Positions 1 to 6,495 of a stretch of DNA of 8,681 nucleotides are shown piece by piece. The DNA comes from JACTMI01 sp964618415. GTDB taxonomy: Bacteria; Acidobacteriota; Thermoanaerobaculia; Multivoradales; JAGPDF01. Made by a program: the position numbers and the translations under genes. Within the stretch, counting starts at the first letter, position 1, and the number at the start of each line of letters is the position of its first letter. The stretch covers positions 1-8,681 of the forward strand of contig CAZUAT010000085.1 in assembly GCA_964618415.1 (NCBI GenBank). Direction: 5' to 3'. The notes below the pieces were generated by a model. That model saw only the letters and a program-made list of their open reading frames with translations. It made no database searches and had not been told where the DNA came from.

Positions 1-1535
1 TCGACCTCGTGCACCTCCGCCGCATAGGCCAGCCGCAGCGCCGCGAGCCCCTCCGAGTCGGGCGCGACCTGACGGTTGATGACCGCCGACCAGACGGCCA
101 CGTCCCCCTCCAGCAAGGCGCGCCAGCGACTGCCGGCGGGGATGCGCTCGATCGCCGCGGCGAGCGCCTCGCGGTACGGCGAGTCGTCGGGCGGAAGGTA
201 GCGATAGTGAGCGTCGAACAGGTTGACGAACAGGAAGAGCGGCACGCCGTCGAGCCGCTCGATCGTGTCGGAGGAACGCGCCACCAGTTCGCGTCCCGGC
301 GTCTCCCATTGGGCGGGTACGCGGTAGCTGCCGAATCCCTGGCCGGTGCCGTAAACGTGCCGCAGCAGTGCGCCGCCCACGAACCCTGCGGTTACGTACC
401 GCGGCAGCAGTCGCTCAGCGAGAGTCTCGAAACTGCGGTCGAGGCGGTCGCTGGCGACACCCGCCCGGTGCTCGGCAGGGTAGAGACCGGTGAACATCGA
501 GGCGTGCGCCGGCAACGTCCAGGAGGTGGTCGACGAGGCTCGCTCATAGACGGTGGCCGCGGCGGCAAAGCGATCCAGGCGTGGAGTGGCCTCCGGTGTC
601 GCTCCGTAGACAGTCAGGGCGTCCCGCCGCACGGTGTCGAGCGTGATGAGCACCAGTGTCGGAACACGCGGCACTTCCTCCAGCAGCCACGGCCCGCCCC
701 AGGCGGCAATCTCGCCGTCGTCGACGTTCTGAATCGTCAGCTCGATCTGGGGCTCCCCCGCCGGCACCGGTACTCGCAGCCAGGCCGGTTCGCCTGGCTC
801 GAGCTCGGCCTCCTGGAGTGTCCGCAGGTCCCCTTCGCGGCGAGCCGGCAGCGCCGCCCGCACCCGGCCACCCGAGGAGCTGCTCACCGGCGACACGAAC
901 GTTCCGCCGCGGGCGTGATCCAGCTTGACCCTCAGTACCCCGGGCCCCACCGTCGCAAATCCGTCGTGCAGCTGTGCCTCGGTTGGTCCGACCATGCCGA
1001 GGTCCAGGAAGGCGGCAAGCGGGCGAGCGGTCTCGCCATTCAGCCAGGCCGGCGGCAGCAGTCCCCCGCCAGCTTCGCCCAGCCAACGGATCGTCGCCTT
1101 CACGTGGGCACCGTTCTCGTCGATCGGGCGCAACCGAAGCACGTGGGCGCCAGCATCGAGTTCAGGCGCCGCGACGGTCACCTCTCGGAAGCCGTCCCCG
1201 AGGCCGACGACGTGCAGATCGGTGGCGTCCCAGGTCGCTTCGAGCCCGAGTTCGTCGGCAACACGGAAGCGCAGCACCACGTCGACCGGCGAGGCTTCGG
1301 CCAGCTGAAAATGCAGCTCTGCAGCATCCGCCTCGATCTGCCATCGCCCGTTGCGGCGGTACTCCCATCCGCGCCCGGGCAACAGCAGGCTTCCCTCCGC
1401 GGAGAACACGCGCCCACGCAGCGCGCCCATCGCGATCCCGCCGTTCGGGAGTAGAGGCTCACGGCCATTACAGCCGAGGCCGAGTGCGACGAGCAGGAGG
1501 AGCTGCCAGAAGATGCGACTCGAGCGACAGGTCAT
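1..1535 (-). CDS. Sulfatase-superfamily (PF00884-like) predicted lipoprotein, 3' end cut by window edge
   Basis: 511 codons are visible and the C-terminus lies outside the window. The ATG at 1535 is the first possible start after an in-frame TAG (1548-1550). It gives a short charged N-terminus, a hydrophobic stretch (about residues 9-21) and Cys22, so a lipoprotein signal is likely, although the -3 residue is Gly rather than Leu. Residues about 35-290 form a beta-rich region I do not recognise. The catalytic domain starts with LVLITLDTVRRDALTVYG (residues 295-311; metal-ligand Asp300), continues with TPRLDRFAAAATVYERA and then SWTLPAHASMFTGLYPAEH (338-356). NLFDAHYRYLPP (438-449) matches the downstream His motif of the fold. 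The canonical C/S-x-P-S-R formylglycine site reads T340-L-P-A-H, so classic sulfatase maturation is unlikely. A Thr nucleophile, as in phosphoethanolamine transferases and LTA synthases, is possible; the substrate is unknown. It lies 53 bases after the amidase gene and is probably co-transcribed. Fold confidence is high; reaction confidence is low. Confidence 0.88.
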   Translation of the reverse strand, partial: MTCRSSRIFWQLLLLVALGLGCNGREPLLPNGGIAMGALRGRVFSAEGSLLLPGRGWEYRRNGRWQIEADAAELHFQLAEASPVDVVLRFRVADELGLEATWDATDLHVVGLGDGFREVTVAAPELDAGAHVLRLRPIDENGAHVKATIRWLGEAGGGLLPPAWLNGETARPLAAFLDLGMVGPTEAQLHDGFATVGPGVLRVKLDHARGGTFVSPVSSSSGGRVRAALPARREGDLRTLQEAELEPGEPAWLRVPVPAGEPQIELTIQNVDDGEIAAWGGPWLLEEVPRVPTLVLITLDTVRRDALTVYGATPEATPRLDRFAAAATVYERASSTTSWTLPAHASMFTGLYPAEHRAGVASDRLDRSFETLAERLLPRYVTAGFVGGALLRHVYGTGQGFGSYRVPAQWETPGRELVARSSDTIERLDGVPLFLFVNLFDAHYRYLPPDDSPYREALAAAIERIPAGSRWRALLEGDVAVWSAVINRQVAPDSEGLAALRLAYAAEVHEV

Positions 1536-1544
1536 CGACGCCCG

Positions 1545-1550
1545 AGACTA
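1545..1550 (-). promoter_or_regulatory. Possible -10 hexamer TAGTCT just before the sulfatase-like gene
   Basis: The 53-base gap between the amidase stop and the sulfatase-like ATG has no convincing Shine-Dalgarno sequence. It does contain TAGTCT (TANNNT pattern) nine bases before the ATG, which would start a transcript within a few bases of the start codon. The hexamer overlaps an in-frame TAG, and no good -35 is visible. Read-through from the amidase gene is an equally good explanation. Weak call. Confidence 0.2.
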
Positions 1551-1588
1551 ACAGGCGCGTCGACCTGACCTCAGATCGCTGGACCAAC

Positions 1589-3262
1589 TCACGCGATCGG
1601 CAGCGCGGCGGCGAAGGTGGGCGGGCGGCGGGCCTGGGCGCGGCGCTCGAAGGCGTAGCCCCAACCGAGCAGGCGGGCTTCGCTCCACGCCGGACCGAGA
1701 AACGAGAGGCCCCACGGCAGACCGTGGACGAAGCCGGCCGGCACCGTGAGGTGCGGATAGCCCGACACGGCGCTCGCCGAAGTCGCGGCGCCGCCGTAGT
1801 GGTCGCCGTTGACCCAGTCGATCCGGTAGGCCGGACCGAGGGTCGGGCAGACCAGCCCGTCGAGCCGGTGCTGCGCCAGCACCGCGTCGAGCCCCTCGGC
1901 CCGGGACAGTCGGCGGCAGGTCTCGAGCGCGGCCAGATAGGCCGGATCGGTGAGCGGCCCCTTCTGCTCCGCGCGCTCGAACAGCTCCTGGCCGAACCAG
2001 GGCATCTCCTCGGCCGCCCGCGCGCGGTTGAAGTCGATCAGCGCCGCCAGCGTGCGCGGCTGTCCGCGGTCCTCGAGGCCGGCCAGGTGGGTGTTGAGAT
2101 CGTGCTTGAGCTCGAACAGCAGGACCTCGAGCTCGGCCGCGTCGTACTCGCCCAGGTGCGGCACCTCGGCCGGATCGACCACGGTCGCCCCGGCCTCGAC
2201 GAGCAGCCGCAGCACCTCCTCCATCTGGCGATCGATCTCCGGATGCCAGCCGAAGTAGTTGCGCGCCACGCCGAGCCGCGCCCCGGCCAACGCTTCGTCG
2301 GTGAGGGCCCGGCGCCAGTCGGTGCCCAGGTGGTCGGCGCTCCCCGCCGTCACCGGGTCGCGCAGGTCGGTGCCGGTCAGGCCCCCGAGCAGCAGCGCCA
2401 CGTCCTCGACCGTGCGCCCCATCGGCCCGGCCGTGTCCTGACTGTGCGCGATCGGGATCACGCCGCTGCGTGACACCAGGCCGACGGTCGGCTTGAGCCC
2501 CACGATGCCGTTCATCGCCGCCGGGCAGGTGATCGAGCCGTCGGTCTCGGTGCCGATCGCCGCCGCGGCGTAGCTGGCCGCCACGGCAACCCCGGAGCCC
2601 GACGACGAGCCGCACGGGCTGCGGTCGAGCGAGTACGGATTGCGCACCTGCCCGCCCCGGCCGCTCCAGCCCGACGACGAGCGGGTCGAGCGGATGTTGG
2701 CCCACTCCGACAGGTTCGTTTTGCCGAGCACGAGCGCCCCGGCGGCGCGCAGGCGCTCGACGAGGAACGCGTCGCGGGCCGGCCGGGCGCCGACGAGCGC
2801 CAGCGAGCCGGCCGTGGTCTCCATCCGGTCGCCGGTGTCGATGTTGTCCTTGAGCACGATCGGAATGCCGTGCAGCGGTCCGCGCAGGCGCCCCTGCCGG
2901 CGCTCGCGGTCGAGCGTCGCCGCGATCGCCTCGGCGTCCGGGTTGAGTTCGGCGATCGCCCGCGTGCGGCCGTCGCCCAGGTCGAGCGCCGCGATCCGCT
3001 CGGCGTACAGGCCGACCAGGTCGACGGAGGTCCAGGTGCCGGCGGCGAGACCGGCTCCGAGCTGCGCGATCGACAGCTCGGCGAGCGGGAAGCCGTCCGC
3101 GCCGCTCGCCGGTGCGGGCACGCCCTGGGAAGAGGGCGCCGGGGCCGCGCCGTCCGGCACCGCCGCTGCCGGCGCACTGCCCGCCCCGAGGGCGAGCGCG
3201 CCGAGACCGCCCAGGAATCTGCGCCGATCCACCCCACGCCCCGCCCCGTTCGATCCGCTCAC
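1589..3262 (-). CDS. Tat-exported amidase-signature enzyme, peptide-amidase-like
   Basis: A 557-residue amidase (PF01425 type) hydrolysing a carboxamide or peptide-terminal amide, probably outside the cytoplasm. The N-terminus carries a twin-arginine signal: DRRRFLGG (residues 12-19) followed by a hydrophobic Ala/Gly/Leu run to about residue 34, then a Pro/Ala/Ser-rich linker. The complete Ser-cisSer-Lys triad is present: Lys138 in GIPIVLKDNID, cis-Ser219 in SPCGSSSGSG and nucleophile Ser243 in GTETDGSITCPA. The 24-residue spacing between the two serines matches known amidases. The C-terminal LVCPTLGPAYRIDWVNGDHYGG and the ELKHDLNTHLA segment resemble the subgroup that includes Stenotrophomonas peptide amidase. 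The start is GTG, chosen because a strong purine-rich ribosome site lies six bases upstream; a GTG at codon 11 would also keep the Tat motif but lacks such a site. It is the first gene of a likely two-gene unit with the sulfatase-like gene. Family call is firm; substrate is unknown. Confidence 0.95.
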   Translation of the reverse strand: MSGSNGAGRGVDRRRFLGGLGALALGAGSAPAAAVPDGAAPAPSSQGVPAPASGADGFPLAELSIAQLGAGLAAGTWTSVDLVGLYAERIAALDLGDGRTRAIAELNPDAEAIAATLDRERRQGRLRGPLHGIPIVLKDNIDTGDRMETTAGSLALVGARPARDAFLVERLRAAGALVLGKTNLSEWANIRSTRSSSGWSGRGGQVRNPYSLDRSPCGSSSGSGVAVAASYAAAAIGTETDGSITCPAAMNGIVGLKPTVGLVSRSGVIPIAHSQDTAGPMGRTVEDVALLLGGLTGTDLRDPVTAGSADHLGTDWRRALTDEALAGARLGVARNYFGWHPEIDRQMEEVLRLLVEAGATVVDPAEVPHLGEYDAAELEVLLFELKHDLNTHLAGLEDRGQPRTLAALIDFNRARAAEEMPWFGQELFERAEQKGPLTDPAYLAALETCRRLSRAEGLDAVLAQHRLDGLVCPTLGPAYRIDWVNGDHYGGAATSASAVSGYPHLTVPAGFVHGLPWGLSFLGPAWSEARLLGWGYAFERRAQARRPPTFAAALPIA

Positions 3263-3395
3263 CGCGATCTCCTCTCCGGACGCGCGCGCTGGTCGCGGCG
3301 TCCCGATCCGTCAGGAATGGAGCGCTCATGGTAGCGCGGAACCCCGCCGGCGCGCGTGCTAGCGTCGCCCCGCCTTTCCGTCCCGCCGCTGCTCG
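3263..3395. promoter_or_regulatory. Divergent intergenic region between amidase and membrane protein genes
   Basis: 133 bases separate two divergent starts and must hold both promoters. Apart from the amidase ribosome site I see only weak candidates: TACCAT on the minus strand near 3326-3331 and TAGCGT on the plus strand at 3360-3365, neither with a good -35. A short inverted repeat, GCGCT at 3322-3326 and AGCGC at 3333-3337 around CATGGT, overlaps the minus-strand candidate and could be an operator, but five-base GC arms are cheap in this composition. Confidence 0.4.
3268..3277 (-). promoter_or_regulatory. Strong Shine-Dalgarno GGAGAGGAGA for the amidase GTG start
   Basis: On the minus strand GGAGAGGAGA ends six bases before the GTG at 3262. 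It is one of only two strong ribosome-binding sites in the window. It decides the amidase start in favour of GTG at 3262 over the downstream GTG at codon 11. Confidence 0.75.
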
Positions 3396-4910
3396 ATGAA
3401 CCTCGAATCCGCAGGCCCCGCGCGCCCCGCCGGAGACCGTTTCGCCATTGCGCTCTGCGGGATCACACTGGCGCTGCTGGCGCTGCTCGGCGTCGATGCT
3501 CTTGCCTGGCTGCGCGGCGTCGGCAGCAACGTCTGGATCTGGGGACTGGCGCCCCGCCGGCCGGGCGTCGAGATCCTGCCCGCCGTCGCGCTGGCCGCCG
3601 CGCTCGTACTGCTCGCCACCACCGGCTTGCCGCGCCGGCTCGCCGGGCGGCGGGGCGCCCACGGCGCCCTCCTGGCCGCCTGCATCCTGCTCGGCTGGGG
3701 CCTCCATCTGGCCTTGCTCGCGCCCGAGCCGGCCGGCGTCGTGCGCACCCTGATCGCGCGCACGATCGATCCGAGCTTCACCTCGTACCACACGGTTGCG
3801 GTGTGGGCGATGCCCGACGGCGCGCGCGCCTTCCTCGAAACGCATCACGAGCGGCTGGCGGAGCTGCCGCTGCACGCTGCGACCCATCCGCCCGGCCCGT
3901 CGCTCTACTACCGCGCCTGGCTGCGCCTTTTCGACCGGCGGCCCGAGTGGGCTGCCGCGGTCACTCGCGCGATCGACATGGACAACCCGCCGGCGCTTGC
4001 TCGCCTGCAGCCGCCGCAGACGCCGGCCTCGATCGCCGCCGCGCTGCTGGGCGCCGCCGGTCTGCTGCTGGCCGGCGCACTCGCCGCCTGGCCGGTCGCC
4101 GCCCTCGTGCGGCGACTGACCGGGAGCTCCGACCTGGCGCTGCGCGCTGCGGCGCTCTGGCCGCTGGTGCCGGGGGTGGCCCTGATGTCGCCGGAGTTCG
4201 ATCAGGCGCTCGCGCTGCCGGTCGCCGCGTGCGCCGCAGCGCTGGTCGCCGGCTCGAGCGCGACGGACCGATCACAACGCATCGGCGCCGGTCTGCTTGC
4301 CGGCGTCGCCGCGGCGCTGGCGCTCTTCCTCTCCTACGGAGCGTTTGCCTTCCTCGCCGGCGCCGGGCTGGCGGCCCTGGCTGCGGCCACCGGCCGGGCC
4401 GGCCCGGGCCGCTGGACGCCGTTCGTGCTCGGCGGCGCGGTCGCTGCCGGCCTCTTCTTCGTCACCGGCCTGGTCGGTCACCACCCCTTCGCCGCGGCGA
4501 TCGAGGCACTCGCCCTGCACGGCACGCGGCACACCTGGGGGGGCGACCGCCCGTGGGCGATCTCGACCGGACTCAACCTGGCCGACACGCTGCTGTTCGT
4601 CGGACCGCCGCTCGTGATGCTGCTGTTCGCCGGCGCGCGCCGCTGGCAGCCGGTGGGCCGGCACGACCTGCGCGAGCTGCCGCCAGCCGCCCGCTGGAGC
4701 GCCGCCCTGGTGGCGACGTTTGCGCTCTTCCTGCTCTCCGGCACGGTGCGCGGCGAGGCGGGCCGGATCTTCGTGCCCTGGATGCCGCTGCTGCTGGCGG
4801 CGGCGCTCTGCGCAGCGGAGGCACTGCCCGGGCGCCGGCGCCTCGCCGCCGTCGCGCTGGCGACCGCCGTCTGGACGGTCGCCCTGCGCTTGCTGCTGCG
4901 AGTTCCCTGA
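3396..4910 (+). CDS. Polytopic membrane protein, GT-C glycosyltransferase-like
   Basis: A 504-residue protein with about 11-12 hydrophobic segments (roughly 16-39, 59-77, 91-109, 212-240, 268-285, 298-333, 341-359, 396-412, 432-449, 457-476, 481-501). A long hydrophilic loop (about 110-210) after the third segment carries DPSFTSYHTVA (125-135) and ATHPPGPSLYY (162-172). The HPPG-type loop motif and the late GEAGRIFVPWMP (453-464) resemble polytopic GT39/ArnT-like proteins of the GT-C fold, which use polyprenyl-phosphate sugars to glycosylate lipids, proteins or glycans on the outer face of the membrane. I see no exact family signature, so donor and acceptor are unknown and a non-enzymatic role cannot be excluded. 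The ATG at 3396 is the first in frame and gives a sensible N-terminus, but no Shine-Dalgarno precedes it. It is transcribed alone and ends 29 bases from the convergent pepD stop. Confidence 0.85.
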   Translation: MNLESAGPARPAGDRFAIALCGITLALLALLGVDALAWLRGVGSNVWIWGLAPRRPGVEILPAVALAAALVLLATTGLPRRLAGRRGAHGALLAACILLGWGLHLALLAPEPAGVVRTLIARTIDPSFTSYHTVAVWAMPDGARAFLETHHERLAELPLHAATHPPGPSLYYRAWLRLFDRRPEWAAAVTRAIDMDNPPALARLQPPQTPASIAAALLGAAGLLLAGALAAWPVAALVRRLTGSSDLALRAAALWPLVPGVALMSPEFDQALALPVAACAAALVAGSSATDRSQRIGAGLLAGVAAALALFLSYGAFAFLAGAGLAALAAATGRAGPGRWTPFVLGGAVAAGLFFVTGLVGHHPFAAAIEALALHGTRHTWGGDRPWAISTGLNLADTLLFVGPPLVMLLFAGARRWQPVGRHDLRELPPAARWSAALVATFALFLLSGTVRGEAGRIFVPWMPLLLAAALCAAEALPGRRRLAAVALATAVWTVALRLLLRVP

Positions 4911-4942
4911 GCGCGCCGGCAGTTGCCGGCGGGCGCCGCTCA
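4908..4942. terminator. Bidirectional hairpin including both convergent stop codons
   Basis: The outer arms TGAGCG (4908-4913) and CGCTCA (4937-4942) contain the stop codon of the plus-strand membrane protein gene and that of pepD on the minus strand. Inside is a perfect seven-base stem, CGCCGGC (4914-4920) and GCCGGCG (4925-4931), around the tetraloop AGTT. No T-tract follows on either side, so termination efficiency is uncertain. The position between convergent genes supports a shared terminator or mRNA 3'-end-protecting hairpin. Confidence 0.6.
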
Positions 4943-6415
4943 GGCGGGGCGGGACAGCTCGTCGAGCGTGGCGGTCAGCAGCTGCCAGAACCGTCCGACC
5001 GAGGCGATGCCGACCCGCTCGTCGGGCGAGTGCGGATGCTCGATCTGCGGTCCCATCGAGACCATGTCGGCCCCTCCCAGGCGGGCCCCGAGCACGCCGC
5101 ACTCGAGCCCGGCGTGAATCGCCAGCACGCGCGGCGTCGACCCGAGGACGCGCTCGTGCACCGCCTTGGCCACCGCCAGCACCGGCGAGGCAAGATCCGG
5201 CTTCCAGCCCGGATAGCCCTCGCTCTGGGTGGCCTCGCCGCCGGCGAGCGCCGCGAAGGCCGCCATCTGGCGCTGGGTGGCGCGCAGCGCCGTGTCGACC
5301 GACGAGCGGTTGCTCATCGACACGCGCAGCACGGGCGCCTCGCAGCGCACCCGCGCGAAGTTCGTCGACGTCTCGACCAGGTTCGGGATCTCGTCGCTCA
5401 TCCGCAGCACGCCGTGCGGCAGCGCCGCGAGCAGCGCCAGCAGGCGGCCGGCCGCCGCGTCCGACCAGACCTCCGGGCCCCAGCTGGCCGGCGCGAAGGT
5501 CACGGTCACGCCCGGATCGACCGCCGCCAGCTCGGCGCGGATCTCGCCGAGCGCCTCGCGGCAGGCGCGCTCGAACGGCTCCTGGTCCTCCGGGGCGAGG
5601 CGAACGATCGCCTCGGCCTCGCGCGGAATCGCGTTGGTCAGGTTGCCGCCCTGCACCGAGGCGACCTCGAACTGGAACTCCTTCCAGAGCGGATAGAGCA
5701 GACGCGCCAGGATCGCCAGCGCGTTGCCACGCTGCAGGTGGATGTCGACGCCGGAGTGACCGCCGAGCAGGCCGCCGATCCGCACCGCCAGAGTCACCCG
5801 CCCGTCGACGCCGAACATGGTGTCGATCGGCAGCTCGAGTTCCGAACCGGCGCCGCCGGCGCAGCCGACGTAGAGGGCGCCCTCCTCCTCGGTGTCGAGG
5901 TTGATCAGGGTGCGGCCGCGGACGATCGCCGGATCGAGCGCCGCGGCGCCGTTGAGGCCGATCTCCTCCTCGACGGTGAACAGCAGCTCGAGCGGCCCGT
6001 GCGCGGGCCCGTCGGCGTCGATCAGGGCCAGCATCGCCGCCACCCCGATCCCGTTGTCCGACCCCAGGGTCGTGCCGGTCGCGTACAGCCAGTCGCCCTC
6101 GCGCCGCGGCACGATCGCCTGCTTCTCGAAGTCGAACTCGACACCGGCGTTCTTCTCGCAGACCATGTCGAGATGCGATTGCAGCACTACGATCGGCGCC
6201 GATTCCCGGCCGGCGGTCGCCGGCACGGCGACCACCAGGTTGCCGGCGGCGTCCTCGCGCACCTCGACGCCGGGCGGCACACCCGGCCGCGTGGCGACCT
6301 CGCGCACCAGAGCACGCATGGCGTCCTCCCGCTTCGACGGACGCGGGGTGGCGAGGATGCGATCGAAATGCGCCCACAGGGCGCGCGGCTCGAGCTCGGC
6401 GACGAACGTTTTCAT
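4940..6415 (-). CDS. pepD: Aminoacyl-histidine dipeptidase, M20C family (PepD)
   Basis: A 491-residue cytoplasmic di-zinc metallopeptidase that cleaves Xaa-His and a range of other dipeptides, close in length to E. coli PepD (485). All active-site residues are in place: His81 and Asp83 in LQSHLDMVCEKN, bridging Asp120 in TLGSDNGIG, Glu150 (general base) and Glu151 in FTVEEEIGLNGA, Asp174 in INLDTEEEGALYVGC and His462 in EHPHSPDERV. The numbering is offset by one throughout from the Vibrio PepD ligands as I recall them. The lid domain carries GGHSGVDIHLQRGNA with its conserved His. No signal peptide is present. The ATG at 6415 has no Shine-Dalgarno, but a TAGAAT hexamer lies exactly six bases upstream, which suggests a leaderless message. 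Its 3' end converges on the membrane protein gene with a shared hairpin. Intact, confident call. Confidence 0.96.
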   Translation of the reverse strand: MKTFVAELEPRALWAHFDRILATPRPSKREDAMRALVREVATRPGVPPGVEVREDAAGNLVVAVPATAGRESAPIVVLQSHLDMVCEKNAGVEFDFEKQAIVPRREGDWLYATGTTLGSDNGIGVAAMLALIDADGPAHGPLELLFTVEEEIGLNGAAALDPAIVRGRTLINLDTEEEGALYVGCAGGAGSELELPIDTMFGVDGRVTLAVRIGGLLGGHSGVDIHLQRGNALAILARLLYPLWKEFQFEVASVQGGNLTNAIPREAEAIVRLAPEDQEPFERACREALGEIRAELAAVDPGVTVTFAPASWGPEVWSDAAAGRLLALLAALPHGVLRMSDEIPNLVETSTNFARVRCEAPVLRVSMSNRSSVDTALRATQRQMAAFAALAGGEATQSEGYPGWKPDLASPVLAVAKAVHERVLGSTPRVLAIHAGLECGVLGARLGGADMVSMGPQIEHPHSPDERVGIASVGRFWQLLTATLDELSRPA

Positions 6416-6421
6416 GGCACC

Positions 6422-6427
6422 ATTCTA
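6422..6427 (-). promoter_or_regulatory. Candidate -10 element TAGAAT of a leaderless pepD promoter
   Basis: TAGAAT differs from TATAAT at one base. Six bases (GGTGCC) separate it from the pepD ATG, so the predicted +1 falls on the A of the start codon. No Shine-Dalgarno is visible, and the -35 region has no TTGACA-like match, which fits known leaderless promoters driven mainly by the -10 element. Only sequence-level support. Confidence 0.45.
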
Positions 6428-6443
6428 TGCAGCCCGATGGATT

Positions 6444-6463
6444 GGTGGCCCGGCGGTGGCCCG
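6444..6463. repeat. Two-copy 9-base direct repeat, 11-base period, in the pepD/zinc-ribbon divergent region
   Basis: GGTGGCCCG occurs at 6444-6452 and again at 6455-6463, separated by GC, so equivalent bases lie one helical turn apart on the same DNA face. Relative to the predicted pepD start site it covers about -29 to -48, where a regulator could block or replace -35 contact. It is also upstream of the plus-strand zinc-ribbon gene. A chance repeat in GC-rich DNA is possible. Confidence 0.4.
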
Positions 6464-6486
6464 CAGCGCCGGGGTTCGACGATTTC

Positions 6487-6491
6487 GGAGG
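6487..6491 (+). promoter_or_regulatory. Shine-Dalgarno GGAGG for the zinc-ribbon gene
   Basis: GGAGG, within GGAGGAG (6487-6493), lies four bases before the ATG at 6496 and directly before an in-frame GTG at 6493. Either codon could initiate, giving 307 or 308 residues; spacing favours the ATG. The frame is also open from an ATG at 6427, but that one lacks a ribosome site. Confidence 0.65.
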
Positions 6492-6495
6492 AGTG

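Noticed and set aside
9..1454. Long open plus-strand frame of 481 codons opposite the sulfatase-like gene
   Set aside because: The translation is Arg/Pro/Gln-rich with no fold or motif. The opposite strand gives a clear sulfatase-fold protein with a signal sequence, so this is a GC-driven antisense shadow.
1548..3887. 779-codon minus-strand frame overlapping the amidase
   Set aside because: Low-complexity Arg/Gly/Ala product. The amidase in another frame of the same strand has a full catalytic triad, a Tat signal and a ribosome site, and this frame also runs into the divergent membrane protein gene.
6427..6495. N-terminal extension of the zinc-ribbon protein from an ATG at 6427
   Set aside because: The extra 23 residues show no structure, the ATG has no ribosome site and overlaps the pepD -10 candidate. 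The GGAGG before 6496 supports the shorter form.
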